Made by a program: the position numbers and the translations under genes. Shown in pieces: positions 36,926-45,447 of a DNA stretch of 64,000 nt. Under the pieces are notes generated by a model. It was not told the DNA's origin. It was given only the letters and a program-made list of their open reading frames with translations, and did not search any database. The stretch is from Pseudoroseomonas aestuarii (GTDB lineage: Bacteria; Pseudomonadota; Alphaproteobacteria; Acetobacterales; Acetobacteraceae): positions 124,001-188,000 of the forward strand of contig NZ_JBHSCH010000004.1 of NCBI RefSeq assembly GCF_042651065.1, in the 5' to 3' direction. Position 1 is the stretch's first letter. Every line of letters starts with the position of its first letter.

Positions 36926-38137
36926 ATGGCTGCCGAACGCAGCAGGCGCGGCCTCGACTGGCTGAACTTCTTCGTCGCGGATGTGCAGACCGGCTTCGGC
37001 CCGTTTGTCGCCGTCTATCTGACGACGCAGGCCTGGACGGAGGTGCAGATCGGCTTCGCCCTCAGCCTGGGCACCATGACGGCGATGATCAGCCAGGTGC
37101 CGGCCGGCGCCCTGGTCGACGCCGTGTACGACAAGCGGCGCACCGCCATCCTGGCGCTGCTGGCCATCGCCACGGCGGCGGTCCTGCTGGCGGCCTGGCC
37201 TTCCACCCTGCCGGTGCTGCTCTCTGAGGTGCTGCACGGCTTTGCCAGCTGCGTGCTCACGCCCTCCATCGCCGCCATCAGCCTGGCGCTGGTGGGCCGG
37301 GCGAGGCTGGGGGAGCGGCTCGGGCGCAACACGCGCTTCGCCGCGCTGGGGGGCGCCATCGCCGCGGGCGTGATGGGGCTGGTGGGCACCTATCTCTCGC
37401 CGGCCGCCGTGTTCTGGCTGACGGCGGCGCTGGCCGTGCCGAGCCTGCTCTGCCTGCTCAGCATCCGCCCCGCGGACCTCGCCGCCAATGTGGCGGCGGC
37501 GCACGCGCAGCAGGAGAGGAAGGGGCGGGGCCTGCTGGACCTGCTGCGGGACCGCGGCATCCTGGTCTTCGCCGCCTGCTGCGCGCTGTTCACCCTGTCC
37601 AACGCCGCCATGCTGCCGCTGGCCGGCACGGCGGTGACGCGCCAGTCCGGCGAGGAGGCGAGCCTGATCATCGCCGCCTCCATCGTTGTGCCGCAGCTCG
37701 TGGTCGTGGCCATCTCGCCCTCGGTGGGGTGGCTGGCGGAGGCGCGCGGCCGGCGGCTGGTGCTGATGGTGGGCTTCAGCATGCTGCCGCTGCGCGGCGC
37801 GCTGCTGGCGCTGGTGGAGGCGCCGGTCGGGCTGATCTTCGTGCAGGCGCTGGACGGCATCAGCGCCGCGACGCTGAACGTGATGCTGCCGCTGATTGCC
37901 GCCGACCTGACGCGGGGCAGCAACCGCTTCAACCTGTGCATGGGGCTGTTCGGCCTGTCGGTCGGGATCGGCGGCACCATCAGCACCAGCCTGGCGGGGG
38001 CCGTGGCGAGCTGGATCAGCCCGGGCGTGGCCTTCGCCATGCTGGGGGTGATCGGCCTGCTCTGCGTGCTGCTGGTATGGCTGGCGATGCCCGAGACGCG
38101 GGAAGAGACGCCCGAAGGGGCCGCCCAACCGGCGTGA
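36926..38137 (+). CDS. Major facilitator superfamily transporter
   Basis: An inner-membrane secondary transporter of 403 residues with about twelve hydrophobic segments and the MFS loop-2-like motif GALVDAVYDKRRTAI. The two halves are separated by a central loop (about 190-210, AAAHAQQERKGRG). No characterised substrate family can be named. The pattern is that of drug/H+ antiporter-like MFS proteins. The gene is followed by a strong terminator at 38155. Confidence 0.85.
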   Translation: MAAERSRRGLDWLNFFVADVQTGFGPFVAVYLTTQAWTEVQIGFALSLGTMTAMISQVPAGALVDAVYDKRRTAILALLAIATAAVLLAAWPSTLPVLLSEVLHGFASCVLTPSIAAISLALVGRARLGERLGRNTRFAALGGAIAAGVMGLVGTYLSPAAVFWLTAALAVPSLLCLLSIRPADLAANVAAAHAQQERKGRGLLDLLRDRGILVFAACCALFTLSNAAMLPLAGTAVTRQSGEEASLIIAASIVVPQLVVVAISPSVGWLAEARGRRLVLMVGFSMLPLRGALLALVEAPVGLIFVQALDGISAATLNVMLPLIAADLTRGSNRFNLCMGLFGLSVGIGGTISTSLAGAVASWISPGVAFAMLGVIGLLCVLLVWLAMPETREETPEGAAQPA

Positions 38138-38154
38138 AGTCTGGCGGCGCGGAA

Positions 38155-38183
38155 GGCCGGGGGAGGAGCTCCCCCGGCCGTTT
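38155..38183. terminator. Strong terminator after the MFS gene
   Basis: An 11-bp perfect stem GGCCGGGGGAG/CTCCCCCGGCC with a 3-base loop, then GTTT. It lies between the MFS gene and the convergent small gene ending at 38186 and can serve both. Confidence 0.75.
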
Positions 38184-38185
38184 CC

Positions 38186-38356
38186 TCACTTGTCCTTCTG
38201 GTTCTTCAGCAGGTTCCCCACTTCGCCGGCTCCATGGTTCTCGTGCCCGGGCCGGGTGGTCTCGGCATCCTTGGTCTCGTTGCCGGTGAGCATGCTGGTC
38301 ATCTCGCCAATCTTCGGCGCGTCATCCGTCTTCTTCGGCTTGTCCTGCTCGGCCAT
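38186..38356 (-). CDS. Small hydrophilic protein of unknown function
   Basis: 56 residues from an ATG at 38356 with GGAG seven bases upstream. Charged and unstructured in appearance (MAEQDKPKKTDDAPKIGEM..., ending LLKNQKDK), without Cys or membrane segments. Such short Lys/Asp/Gly-rich proteins are sometimes stress-induced, but no family is recognised here. A longer frame to 38659 exists but its extra residues look non-coding. Confidence 0.55.
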   Translation of the reverse strand: MAEQDKPKKTDDAPKIGEMTSMLTGNETKDAETTRPGHENHGAGEVGNLLKNQKDK

Positions 38357-38938
38357 GCGGGCCTCCTCTGGTTCGGGGTTGTGCGGGGAGAACCCCGGCC
38401 CGTGCCGGCGGGTTGCCCCCCGCCCTGCCGCCGCGGGCCGGGCCGTCCGCCCACCCCACGGCCCGGCATTCCCTGCCGCTAATTCACGTTCCCAAAGGCG
38501 ATTTCTTTCCGTCGAGGCGGGGAGGTGCCGCCTTGCCGTGATGCCTTGGCCGGTCTCGGCCAGGCGATCGCCCACCCGCGGCTGCCGATTGGAGGGCGAC
38601 CGGTCGGGCGGGCGGCTCGGCGGTCTTCCTTTGGGCGCGGCCGCAATCCGCAAAATCATCCGAATTCAAATGATGAAATATCTTGAAAGCACCGTTCTGA
38701 TATGTTGAATTTGGTGCCGTCACCGGGCGGATCGGCCGCCCCGCGGGGATTTGACCCATGCAGCTTGCACCGCGACACCAAACGCTAAAGCGCCTCCCGT
38801 TCTCCCGCCGGTCCTGTGGCGAGTGGTCCGTGGCGCGCCGAATGCGCCGCTGTTGTCGCTGAACCCGGCAACACCGCCGCTCCCGCACCTTTCCCGGACC
38901 GCACAGGGCGCCGCCGCCGCGCGGCGCGGAGAACAGCC
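38357..38938. other. 580-bp intergenic region with an AT-rich island
   Basis: No gene is seen. The stretch 38647-38715 is markedly AT-rich in this GC-rich window (runs such as AAAATCAT, GAAATATCTTGAAA, TTGAATTT). It looks like a promoter or protein-binding region serving the small genes on either side. No clean -35/-10 pair with proper spacing could be chosen. Confidence 0.4.
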
Positions 38939-39154
38939 ATGATCACCTCCCGTCCCGTCGATATCAGTGGCCGCTTCGTCGGCGTCGCCGTCTCCGGCCA
39001 TGATGGCTGGCACTTCAAGGCCATCGACCCGCAGGTGGACGATCTCGACGGCGCCCGCTTCAGCAGCCCGGCCGAGGCGGCGCGCGTCGCACGCCTGCTG
39101 CTGGAACGCGAGCGCGGCACCCAGCGCACGCCGCGCCTGCAGCCTCTCTCCTGA
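38939..39154 (+). CDS. Small protein of unknown function
   Basis: 71 residues starting at ATG 38939 with GGAG seven bases upstream. The sequence (ITSRPVDISGRFVGVAVSGHDGWHFKAIDPQVDDLDG, then PAEAARVARLLLERER) suggests a short beta-sheet followed by a helix, and is plausible as a real protein. No family is recognised. It is preceded by the AT-rich region and followed after 112 bp by the SnoaL-like gene. Confidence 0.5.
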   Translation: MITSRPVDISGRFVGVAVSGHDGWHFKAIDPQVDDLDGARFSSPAEAARVARLLLERERGTQRTPRLQPLS

Positions 39155-39266
39155 CCCTGGCCGCCGGCGCGCTGGCGTCTCATGCCGGGCCGGGCAGGAA
39201 GCCCGGCCCCTTCAGCTTTCGCCGCTCCCGGTGCAGGCTGCGGCTCCGCCAGAGGAGGATGCGAGC

Positions 39267-39734
39267 ATGAGCGTGCGTGCCACCGCCCCGGTCGATGCCA
39301 GCGACCACCAGAAGGTCCAGGACTGGTTCCGCGAACTCTCCGAGCATGTGCAGGCTGTCGATTTCGCCGCCGCCCGCCACCTCTTCGCCGAGGACTTCCT
39401 GGCCTTCGGCACCTTCAGCGACTTCGTCTATGGCCGCGACCATGCCGAGGCCAACCAGTGGCGCAAGGTGTGGCCGACCATCGACGGATTCACCTGGCGG
39501 CTGGACGAGGCGAAGAGCCTGGTCTCGCCGGACCGCCTCTTCGCCGTGGGGCTGGCCATCTGGGATTCCACCGGCTACCTGCCCGATGGCACTCCCTTCG
39601 ACCGGCGTGGGCGGGCCACCATCTCCTTCGCCCGCGCGGCGGTGGGTGAGCCCTGGGTGGCGACGCACACGCACATGTCGCTGTTCCGGGGCACGCCGGA
39701 TGTCTCGCACGGCAGCAAGCCGTCGCGCAGCTGA
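39267..39734 (+). CDS. SnoaL/NTF2-like fold protein
   Basis: 155 residues from ATG 39267 with AGAGGAGG upstream. The arrangement helix (QKVQDWFRELSEHVQAVDFAAARHLFAEDFLAFGTF), then alternating strands (FTWRLDEAKSLVSPDRLFAVGLAIWDSTGY, RGRATISFARAA, WVATHTHMSLF) fits the cone-shaped NTF2-like fold used by ketosteroid isomerase-like and SnoaL-like proteins. The catalytic role is unknown. It may be co-transcribed with the PLP enzyme 52 bp downstream. Confidence 0.7.
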   Translation: MSVRATAPVDASDHQKVQDWFRELSEHVQAVDFAAARHLFAEDFLAFGTFSDFVYGRDHAEANQWRKVWPTIDGFTWRLDEAKSLVSPDRLFAVGLAIWDSTGYLPDGTPFDRRGRATISFARAAVGEPWVATHTHMSLFRGTPDVSHGSKPSRS

Positions 39735-39786
39735 ACGCGGCGCGGGCCGCGCCTTCGCCGCCCGCCCGCAGAAAACGGGAGGGAGA

Positions 39787-40974
39787 ATGATGCGACCCGC
39801 CACCCAGGCCATCCACGCCGCCGCCCCCGCGCGGGAGATCGGCGCGCCGGTCACGCCGCCGCTGGTCGCCGCCACCAGCTTCCACACCGGCCCCGATGCC
39901 ATCGGCTTCTCGGCCAACGACCTCGGCGCGGCGGCGCCGATGTTCTACACGCGCTGGGGCAACCCCACCGTGGCGCTGCTGGAGCAGCGGCTGGCGGCGC
40001 TGGAAGGCGGTGAGGCGGCCCTCGCCTTCGCCAGCGGCATGGCCGCCGCCGCCGGGCTGCTGCTGCACCGCCTCGCCCCCGGCAGCCACCTGCTGCTGAG
40101 CGATGTCTGCTACGCCGGCGTCGCCGAATTCGCGCAGGAGACGCTGGCGCGCTACGGCGTGGCCGTCACCACGGTGGACATGTCGGACCCCGCCGCCGTC
40201 GCCGCCGCCATGCGGCCGGAGACGCGGCTGCTGCATGTCGAGACCCCCGCCAACCCCATCCTGAAGCTGGCCGACATCGCGGCGCTGGCCGGGATCGCCC
40301 ATGCGGGCGGGGCGGAGCTTTCGGTCGATTCCACCATGGCCACGCCCATCGCCACGCAGCCCCTGGCGCTGGGCGCGGACTGGGTGGTGCATTCGCTGAC
40401 GAAATACGCCTGCGGCCATGGCGACGCACTCGGCGGCGCCGTCATCGGCCGCGCCACGGGCATCGAGGGGCTGCGCAAGGAGGCGGTGATCCATCTCGGC
40501 GGCGCCATCAGCCCCTTCGCCGCCTGGCTGATCCTGCGCGGGCTGGAGACGCTGCCCGCCCGCATGGCGCTGCACGAGGCCAATGCCCGCGTGGTGGCCG
40601 GGTATCTGGAGGGCCATCCGCGCATCCGGCGCGTCTACTGGCCAGGGCTTGCCAGCCACCCGCACCACGCGCTCGCGCGGCGGCAGATGCGCAACTTCTC
40701 CGGCATGGTCGGCTTCGTCGCCGAGGATGACAGGAACCTCGCCCGGCAGCTCGCGGCGCGGCTGAAGGTCTGGACCTACGCCGTCTCGCTCGGCAAGACG
40801 CAGAGCCTGCTCTTCCACATCCCCGCGGAGGACGTGCTGCGCGCCTCCTTCAAGCTGGAAGGGGAGGCCGCGCAGGCCTATCGCGATTGGACGGGGGAGG
40901 GGACCTTCCGCCTCTCCGTGGGGCTGGAGGATCCGCAGGACCTTGTCGAGGATCTGGCGCAGGCACTGGCCTGA
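39787..40974 (+). CDS. PLP-dependent Cys/Met metabolism enzyme (cystathionine gamma-synthase/lyase family)
   Basis: A fold-type I PLP enzyme of 395 residues. Marks: FYTRWGNPTVALLEQRLAALEGGEAALAFASGMAA, HVETPANPILKLADI, Asp in SVDSTMATP, the PLP lysine in HSLTKYACGHGDALGG, and C-terminal RLSVGLEDPQDLVEDLAQAL. The family includes cystathionine gamma-synthase, beta- and gamma-lyases, O-acetylhomoserine sulfhydrylase and methionine gamma-lyase. The sequence does not decide among them. Start at 39787 (GGGAGGGA upstream), tandem ATGATG. Confidence 0.85.
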   Translation: MMRPATQAIHAAAPAREIGAPVTPPLVAATSFHTGPDAIGFSANDLGAAAPMFYTRWGNPTVALLEQRLAALEGGEAALAFASGMAAAAGLLLHRLAPGSHLLLSDVCYAGVAEFAQETLARYGVAVTTVDMSDPAAVAAAMRPETRLLHVETPANPILKLADIAALAGIAHAGGAELSVDSTMATPIATQPLALGADWVVHSLTKYACGHGDALGGAVIGRATGIEGLRKEAVIHLGGAISPFAAWLILRGLETLPARMALHEANARVVAGYLEGHPRIRRVYWPGLASHPHHALARRQMRNFSGMVGFVAEDDRNLARQLAARLKVWTYAVSLGKTQSLLFHIPAEDVLRASFKLEGEAAQAYRDWTGEGTFRLSVGLEDPQDLVEDLAQALA

Positions 40975-40985
40975 GGAAGAAAGCG

Positions 40986-41019
40986 GCGGGGGAAGGAGTT
41001 CCCCCGCACCCCCTTCTTT
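40986..41019. terminator. Terminator after the PLP enzyme
   Basis: A 9-bp stem GCGGGGGAA/TTCCCCCGC with a GGAG loop (40986-41007), followed by a T-rich stretch (TTCTTTT). It lies between convergent genes. Confidence 0.7.
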
Positions 41020-41023
41020 TCTG

Positions 41024-41986
41024 TCAGTGGGCGGGGAAGGCCTTGCGAAGCGCAGCCACCACCTCGCGGCGGGCAGCGTTTGCCTTGCCCAGCAGCGCCG
41101 TCTGGCCGATGAAGCCGTGCGGCACGCCCTCATACACCGTCATGCCATGCGGCACGCCGGCTTCCGTCAGGCGCCTGCCGAGGTCCAGCGTGTCGTCCAG
41201 CAGCGGGTCCAGCGCGGCGGCCTGCAGCAGCAGGCGGGGCAGGCCGTGGAGATCGGCCAGCAGCGGCGCGGCGCCGGCATCCTCGCGCAGCGCGGGGTCG
41301 GGCAGGTACTGCGTCCAGAACCAGTCCAGCTTCTCCGTGGAGAGGCCGAACCGGCCATCGCCCCGGTCGCGGTGCGAAGGCGTGCCGTGGCGGGCCGAGA
41401 GCATGCCATAGACGATGACGCCGAGCGCCGGCAGCGGCTCGCCCGCATCGCGCAGCCGCAGCAGCGCGTTCAGCGCCATGTTGCCGCCGGCAGAGTCGCC
41501 GCCCACCGCCAGCCGCGCGCCGTCGATGCCATGCGCCGCGCCATGCTCCCGCAGCCAGCGCAGCGCCGCCAGCACCTGGTGGATGGCGGTGGGGTAGGGG
41601 TGCTCGGGCGCCAGGGCGTAGTCCAGCCCGACCGCCACCATGTCCGCCTCGTCGGCGATCTCGCGCTTCCAGCGGTCGAGCGAGTCCAGGCTGCCCACGG
41701 CGAAGCCGCCGCCATGGATGTGCAAATAGGCCGGGCGCGGCGCGCTGCCGCCGCGCGGGTGGTAGAGGCGCAGCCGCAGCGGCGGCGTGGCGTGGTCCAG
41801 CACCACCTCCTCCACCCGCGCCATCTGCGGCCCGCCGGCGTTCAGGAAGGCCTGGTAGGCCTGGGTGCTGGCGCGCGCCGCCGCGATGGGCTGGGTCAGC
41901 ACGTCGCCATTCGCCACGCCGGCCTCGCGGCAGCGGGCCTGGGCGGCGGCGACTTCGGCATCGGGCACGAGGCTGGTGGCGCTCAT
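41024..41986 (-). CDS. Alpha/beta-hydrolase of the hormone-sensitive-lipase type
   Basis: An esterase or lipase of 320 residues. Oxyanion-hole motif HIHGGGFAVGS near residue 93, nucleophile Ser in GGDSAGGNMA, acid Asp in AALDPLLDD, and catalytic His in GVPHGFIG. This is the HSL/family IV pattern, active on short-chain esters. It is next to and codirectional with the LysR gene of the quinone-response locus, so it may belong to that regulon. Confidence 0.87.
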   Translation of the reverse strand: MSATSLVPDAEVAAAQARCREAGVANGDVLTQPIAAARASTQAYQAFLNAGGPQMARVEEVVLDHATPPLRLRLYHPRGGSAPRPAYLHIHGGGFAVGSLDSLDRWKREIADEADMVAVGLDYALAPEHPYPTAIHQVLAALRWLREHGAAHGIDGARLAVGGDSAGGNMALNALLRLRDAGEPLPALGVIVYGMLSARHGTPSHRDRGDGRFGLSTEKLDWFWTQYLPDPALREDAGAAPLLADLHGLPRLLLQAAALDPLLDDTLDLGRRLTEAGVPHGMTVYEGVPHGFIGQTALLGKANAARREVVAALRKAFPAH

Positions 41987-41996
41987 TCGGGTCTCC

Positions 41997-42959
41997 TCAT
42001 CCTGCCCCGCAGCCTGCCGCGGAAGCGCCCGGCTGGAAAGGCATGTCCCAGGCGAAGGGCTCGCGGATGCGCGCCGCCAGGTAGTCCAGCAGCCGGCGCG
42101 TCTTCAGCGGCAGGGCCGGGGTGGGCGGATAGACGAGCTGGATCACGTCCGGCACCGGCTCCCAGCCGGGAATCTCCACCCGCAGCAGCCGGCCCTGCCG
42201 CACCGCGTCGCACAGCAGGAAGCGGGGCAGCACCACCAGGCCGATGCCGGCCGTGGCGGCATCCAGCAGCGCCTCGCCGCTGTTGGCGGTAAGGCGGCCG
42301 CGCAGCACCAGCGAGCGCGGCTCGCCCTCCGGCTGCCCGGCGGGGGCGAAGCGCCAGAGATGCCCCGCCGTGGTGTTGGCGTAGCCGAGGCAGGAATGGC
42401 CCGGCAGCGCGTCCAGCGTGGCGGGCAGGCCGTGCCGCGCCGCATAGTCCGGGCTGCAGCACAGCGCCCGCCGGCTGAGGCCAAGCCGCCGCGCCCGCAG
42501 CGCGGAATCGGCCAGCCGCCCGATGCGCAGCGCCAGGTCGTAGCCGCCGCCCAGCAGGTCCACATGCCGGTCGTCCAGGTCGAGCGAGACCTCGATGCGG
42601 GGATACTCGGCCATGAAGGCGGCGACCAGCGGCCCGAGATGCCGGCTGCCGAAGCTGAGCGGCGCCGCCAGCCGCAGCAGGCCCTGCAGCGCGCCGGACT
42701 GCGCCATCACGTCGTCGGCCACGGTGTCGAGCTGCGCCAGCAGGGCGCGGGCGCGCTCGGCCAGCAGGGCGCCCGCCTCGGTGGGGGAAACATGGCGGGG
42801 GGCGCGGTGCAACAAAGGGGTGGCCAGCTGCGCTTCAAGCTGCGTGACACGCTTGCTGACCACCGACTTGGCAAGGCCGAGCCGGGCGGCGGCGGCGGTG
42901 ACCGAGCCACTGTCCACCACCTGCACGAAGGTGGCGAGGGCATCCACATCAGGGCGCAT
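41997..42959 (-). CDS. LysR-family transcriptional regulator
   Basis: 320 residues. N-terminal winged HTH (about 1-62: DALATFVQVVDSGSVTAAAARLGLAKSVVSKRVTQLEAQLATPLLHR) and a LysR substrate-binding domain (about 90-300), of the class similar to AaeR/DmlR-type regulators (LDDRHVDLLGGGYDLALRIG). It is divergent from wrbA, and an inverted repeat lies directly at its start. Quinone- and electrophile-responsive control of wrbA and the downstream dioxygenase gene is the likely role. Confidence 0.88.
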   Translation of the reverse strand: MRPDVDALATFVQVVDSGSVTAAAARLGLAKSVVSKRVTQLEAQLATPLLHRAPRHVSPTEAGALLAERARALLAQLDTVADDVMAQSGALQGLLRLAAPLSFGSRHLGPLVAAFMAEYPRIEVSLDLDDRHVDLLGGGYDLALRIGRLADSALRARRLGLSRRALCCSPDYAARHGLPATLDALPGHSCLGYANTTAGHLWRFAPAGQPEGEPRSLVLRGRLTANSGEALLDAATAGIGLVVLPRFLLCDAVRQGRLLRVEIPGWEPVPDVIQLVYPPTPALPLKTRRLLDYLAARIREPFAWDMPFQPGASAAGCGAG

Positions 42960-42960
42960 C

Positions 42961-42977
42961 GTTCGCGGATAGCGAAC
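42961..42977. promoter_or_regulatory. Inverted repeat GTTCGC-N5-GCGAAC: candidate LysR operator
   Basis: A perfect 6-bp inverted repeat starting two bases upstream of the LysR start codon. It contains the T-N11-A core typical of LysR sites (TCGCGGATAGCGA). Placement fits autorepression plus activation of the divergent wrbA gene 78 bp away. Confidence 0.55.
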
Positions 42978-43054
42978 GCAGCGTTTCCATACAAGCCGTT
43001 GCTGCCCCGGCCGTGCGAACGCACCTTGGGCCCAACGCAGAGGAGCACCCGCCG

Positions 43055-43669
43055 ATGAGCAAGATCCTGGTCCTGTACTACTCCACCTACGGCCATATCG
43101 AGACCCTGGCCGGCGCCATCGCCGAGGGCGCCCGGCAGGTGCCCGGCGCCGAGGTGGTGGTCAAGCGCGTGCCGGAGACGGCGCCGGAGGCGGTGGCCAA
43201 GGCCGCCCACTTCAAGCTCGACCAGGCGGCACCGGTCGCGACCGTGCAGGAGCTGCCGGAGTACGACGCCATCATCATCGGCACCCCCACCCGCTATGGC
43301 CGCATGGCCTCGCAGATGGCCAGCTTCCTCGACCAGACGGGCGGGCTGTGGTTCCAGGACAAGCTGGTGGGCAAGGTCGGCGCCGTCTTCACCTCCACCG
43401 CCAGCCAGCATGGCGGGCAGGAGACGACGATCATGTCCACCATCGTCAACCTGATGCATTTCGGCATGACGATCGTCGGCCTGCCCTACAGCGAGAAGCG
43501 CCTGACCGACATCAGCACGGTCAATGGCGGCACGCCCTACGGCGCCTCCACCATCGCCAATGGCGACGGCTCCCGCCAGCCTTCCGAGGCGGAGCTGGAG
43601 ATGGCGAAGTTCCAGGGCCGCCATGTGGCCGAGGTGACCGGCGCCCTGGTGCGCGGCCGCGCCGGCTGA
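43055..43669 (+). CDS. wrbA: WrbA-type NAD(P)H:quinone oxidoreductase
   Basis: A flavodoxin-like FMN enzyme of 204 residues that reduces quinones by two electrons and so avoids semiquinone radicals. FMN phosphate loop YYSTYGHIETLA, then GTPTRYGRMASQMASFLDQTGGLW, and TSTASQHGGQETT, all WrbA signatures. The ATG at 43055 has GGAG upstream. It is followed by a glyoxalase-fold dioxygenase and a carboxylesterase that match the MhqO and MhqD families of quinone resistance. Confidence 0.93.
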   Translation: MSKILVLYYSTYGHIETLAGAIAEGARQVPGAEVVVKRVPETAPEAVAKAAHFKLDQAAPVATVQELPEYDAIIIGTPTRYGRMASQMASFLDQTGGLWFQDKLVGKVGAVFTSTASQHGGQETTIMSTIVNLMHFGMTIVGLPYSEKRLTDISTVNGGTPYGASTIANGDGSRQPSEAELEMAKFQGRHVAEVTGALVRGRAG

Positions 43670-43679
43670 CGCGCGAAGG

Positions 43680-43721
43680 CCAGGAGGCGCTCTCCCCCCG
43701 CCTCCCCGGGGCGCCTCCTGG
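43680..43721 (+). other. Long stem-loop between wrbA and the dioxygenase gene
   Basis: CCAGGAGGCGC (43680-43690) pairs perfectly with GCGCCTCCTGG (43711-43721) around a 20-base C-rich loop. No T-run follows. It may stabilise or process the mRNA or lower expression of the downstream pair. Confidence 0.5.
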
Positions 43722-43798
43722 CAGCGACCATCAACCCCCGCCCCCATACCGGCCACCGCCCCGGCCGTGAGCCGTGACAGCGGAAAGGAACCCCCGCC

Positions 43799-44743
43799 AT
43801 GCAACTGCACGGTATCCATCACCTGACCGCCGTCTCGGCCGATGCCCGGGGCAACCACGCCTTCTACACCGGCCCGATGGGCATGCGTCTGGTGAAGAAG
43901 ACGGTGAACCAGGACGACACCAGCGCCTACCACCTGTTCTACGCCGATGGCGAGGCGAGCCCCGGCACCGACCTCACCTTCTTCGACTGGCCGGTGGAGC
44001 GCGAGCGGCGCGGCGCCGCCAGCGTCACCCGCACCGGGCTGCGGGTGGCGGGCGAGGCGGCCCTGGTCTGGTGGGCGGAGCGCCTGGCGGGGAACGGCGT
44101 GACCCCCGGCCCGCTGCGCGAGATCGACGGCCGCCTGCAACTCGATTTCGAGGATTTCGAGGGCCAGCGCCTGGCGCTGGTCGATGATGGCGGCTCGGGC
44201 GTTGCCCACCCCTGGGCGCGCAGCCCGGTGCCGACGGCGATGCAGATCCGCGGCCTCGGCCCGATCACCATGAGCGTGGCCGACCTCGCCCATTCCGAGG
44301 CGTTCGCCACGGAGGTGATGGGCATGCGCCGCGTCCGCACCTACCAGTCGGACGACGCCGCCCCGGCGACGGTGCATGTCTTCGCGATGGGCGAGGGCGG
44401 CCCGGCGGCCGAGCTGCACATGCGGGTGGAGCCGCACCTGCCCCGCGCCCGCCAGGGTGCCGGCGCCGTGCACCATGTGGCCTTCCGCATCCCCGATGCC
44501 GATTACGGCGCCTGGGTGGACCGCTTCGACCGCTACCGCCTGCCCTCCAGCGGCCCGGTGGACCGCTACTACTTCCGCAGCCTCTACATCCGCGAGCCTG
44601 GCGGCATCCTCTACGAGATCGCGACCGACGGCCCCGGCTTCGACGCGGACGAGCCGAAGGAATCGCTCGGCGAGCGCCTGGCCCTGCCGCCCTTCCTGGA
44701 GCCGCGGCGCGCCGCCATCGAGCGGGGGCTGAAGCCGCTTTGA
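43799..44743 (+). CDS. MhqO-like ring-cleaving dioxygenase (vicinal oxygen chelate fold)
   Basis: 314 residues with two glyoxalase-like modules (1-150 and 151-314). HHLTAVSADARGNHAFYTGPMGMRLVKKTVNQDD is the opening of the MhqO/MhqA family, and VHHVAFRIPD and LYIREPGGILYEIATDGPGF supply metal ligands in the second half. The family is linked to hydroquinone and methylhydroquinone breakdown in Bacillus. Its 3' end overlaps the next gene by four bases. With wrbA upstream this forms a quinone-handling operon. Confidence 0.85.
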   Translation: MQLHGIHHLTAVSADARGNHAFYTGPMGMRLVKKTVNQDDTSAYHLFYADGEASPGTDLTFFDWPVERERRGAASVTRTGLRVAGEAALVWWAERLAGNGVTPGPLREIDGRLQLDFEDFEGQRLALVDDGGSGVAHPWARSPVPTAMQIRGLGPITMSVADLAHSEAFATEVMGMRRVRTYQSDDAAPATVHVFAMGEGGPAAELHMRVEPHLPRARQGAGAVHHVAFRIPDADYGAWVDRFDRYRLPSSGPVDRYYFRSLYIREPGGILYEIATDGPGFDADEPKESLGERLALPPFLEPRRAAIERGLKPL

Positions 44744-45402
44744 GCTGGCTGTCGCGCGGCACCGGCGCGCATGCCGGCCTGCCCGTCGCCCTGGAGGGGG
44801 CGCCGCTGCACAGGGCCCGCGCGGCGGTGGTGCTGCTGCACGGCCGGGCGGGCAACCCATACGCCATCCTGCGCCACGCGCGGGTGCTGGGCCAGCCGGA
44901 CCTCGCCCTGCTGGCGCCGCAGGCGGAGGGGCGCAGCTGGTATCCCGCCCGCTTCGTCCGCCCGCTGGCGGAGAATGCGGCGCATCTGGACTCCGCCTTC
45001 TCCGTGGTGGATGGGCTGATCGCCGCGGCCGGCCTGCCCCCGGAGCGTGTGGCGCTGATGGGCTTCTCGCAGGGCGCCTGCGTCTCGCTGGAATATGTGG
45101 TGCGGCGCCGCCCGCGACTGGGCGCCGTGATTGCGCTGAGCGGAGGGCTGATGGGCGCGGCGCCACCCGACCCGGCGCCGGAGCCCGGCCTGGCCGGCCT
45201 GCCGGTGCTGCTCGCCGGCGGCAGGGAGGACCGGCAGATCCCGCTCGCCCGCGTGCTGGAGACGGAGGATGCGCTGGGCCGCCTCGGCGCCGACGTGACC
45301 CTGCATCTCCGGGATGGCGACCTGCACGGCGTGACGGAGGCGGAGCGCCGCCTCGCCGCCACCCTGCTGGCCCGACTGGGCACGGCGCCGGCTGGCGCCT
45401 AG
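44740..45402 (+). CDS. Phospholipase/carboxylesterase-family hydrolase (MhqD-like)
   Basis: An alpha/beta-hydrolase of 220 residues read from a TTG that overlaps the previous stop (TTGA). Opening HGRAGNPYAI, nucleophile Ser in MGFSQGACVSLEY, acid Asp in GREDRQIPL and His in GDLHGV. Same family as MhqD, which is encoded beside MhqO in Bacillus. It probably hydrolyses a product of the dioxygenase. Confidence 0.82.
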   Translation: MSWLSRGTGAHAGLPVALEGAPLHRARAAVVLLHGRAGNPYAILRHARVLGQPDLALLAPQAEGRSWYPARFVRPLAENAAHLDSAFSVVDGLIAAAGLPPERVALMGFSQGACVSLEYVVRRRPRLGAVIALSGGLMGAAPPDPAPEPGLAGLPVLLAGGREDRQIPLARVLETEDALGRLGADVTLHLRDGDLHGVTEAERRLAATLLARLGTAPAGA

Positions 45403-45424
45403 CGCGGCGGAGCGCCTGAGGGCG

Positions 45425-45446
45425 GGGGCCGGGTTGGGCCCCGGCC
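45425..45446. terminator. Weak stem-loop between convergent genes
   Basis: GGGGCC/GGCCCC around a 6-base loop, with overlapping alternative pairings in the same GC-rich run. It lacks a T-run, so its role as a terminator is uncertain. Confidence 0.3.
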
Positions 45447-45447
45447 A

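Noticed and set aside
34361..38128. A 1255-codon open frame on the minus strand opposite the DhaK, PRC and MFS genes
   Set aside because: Its composition (Gln, His, Arg, Gly, Ala runs) is typical of antisense reading of GC-rich coding DNA. The plus-strand genes are clear family members.
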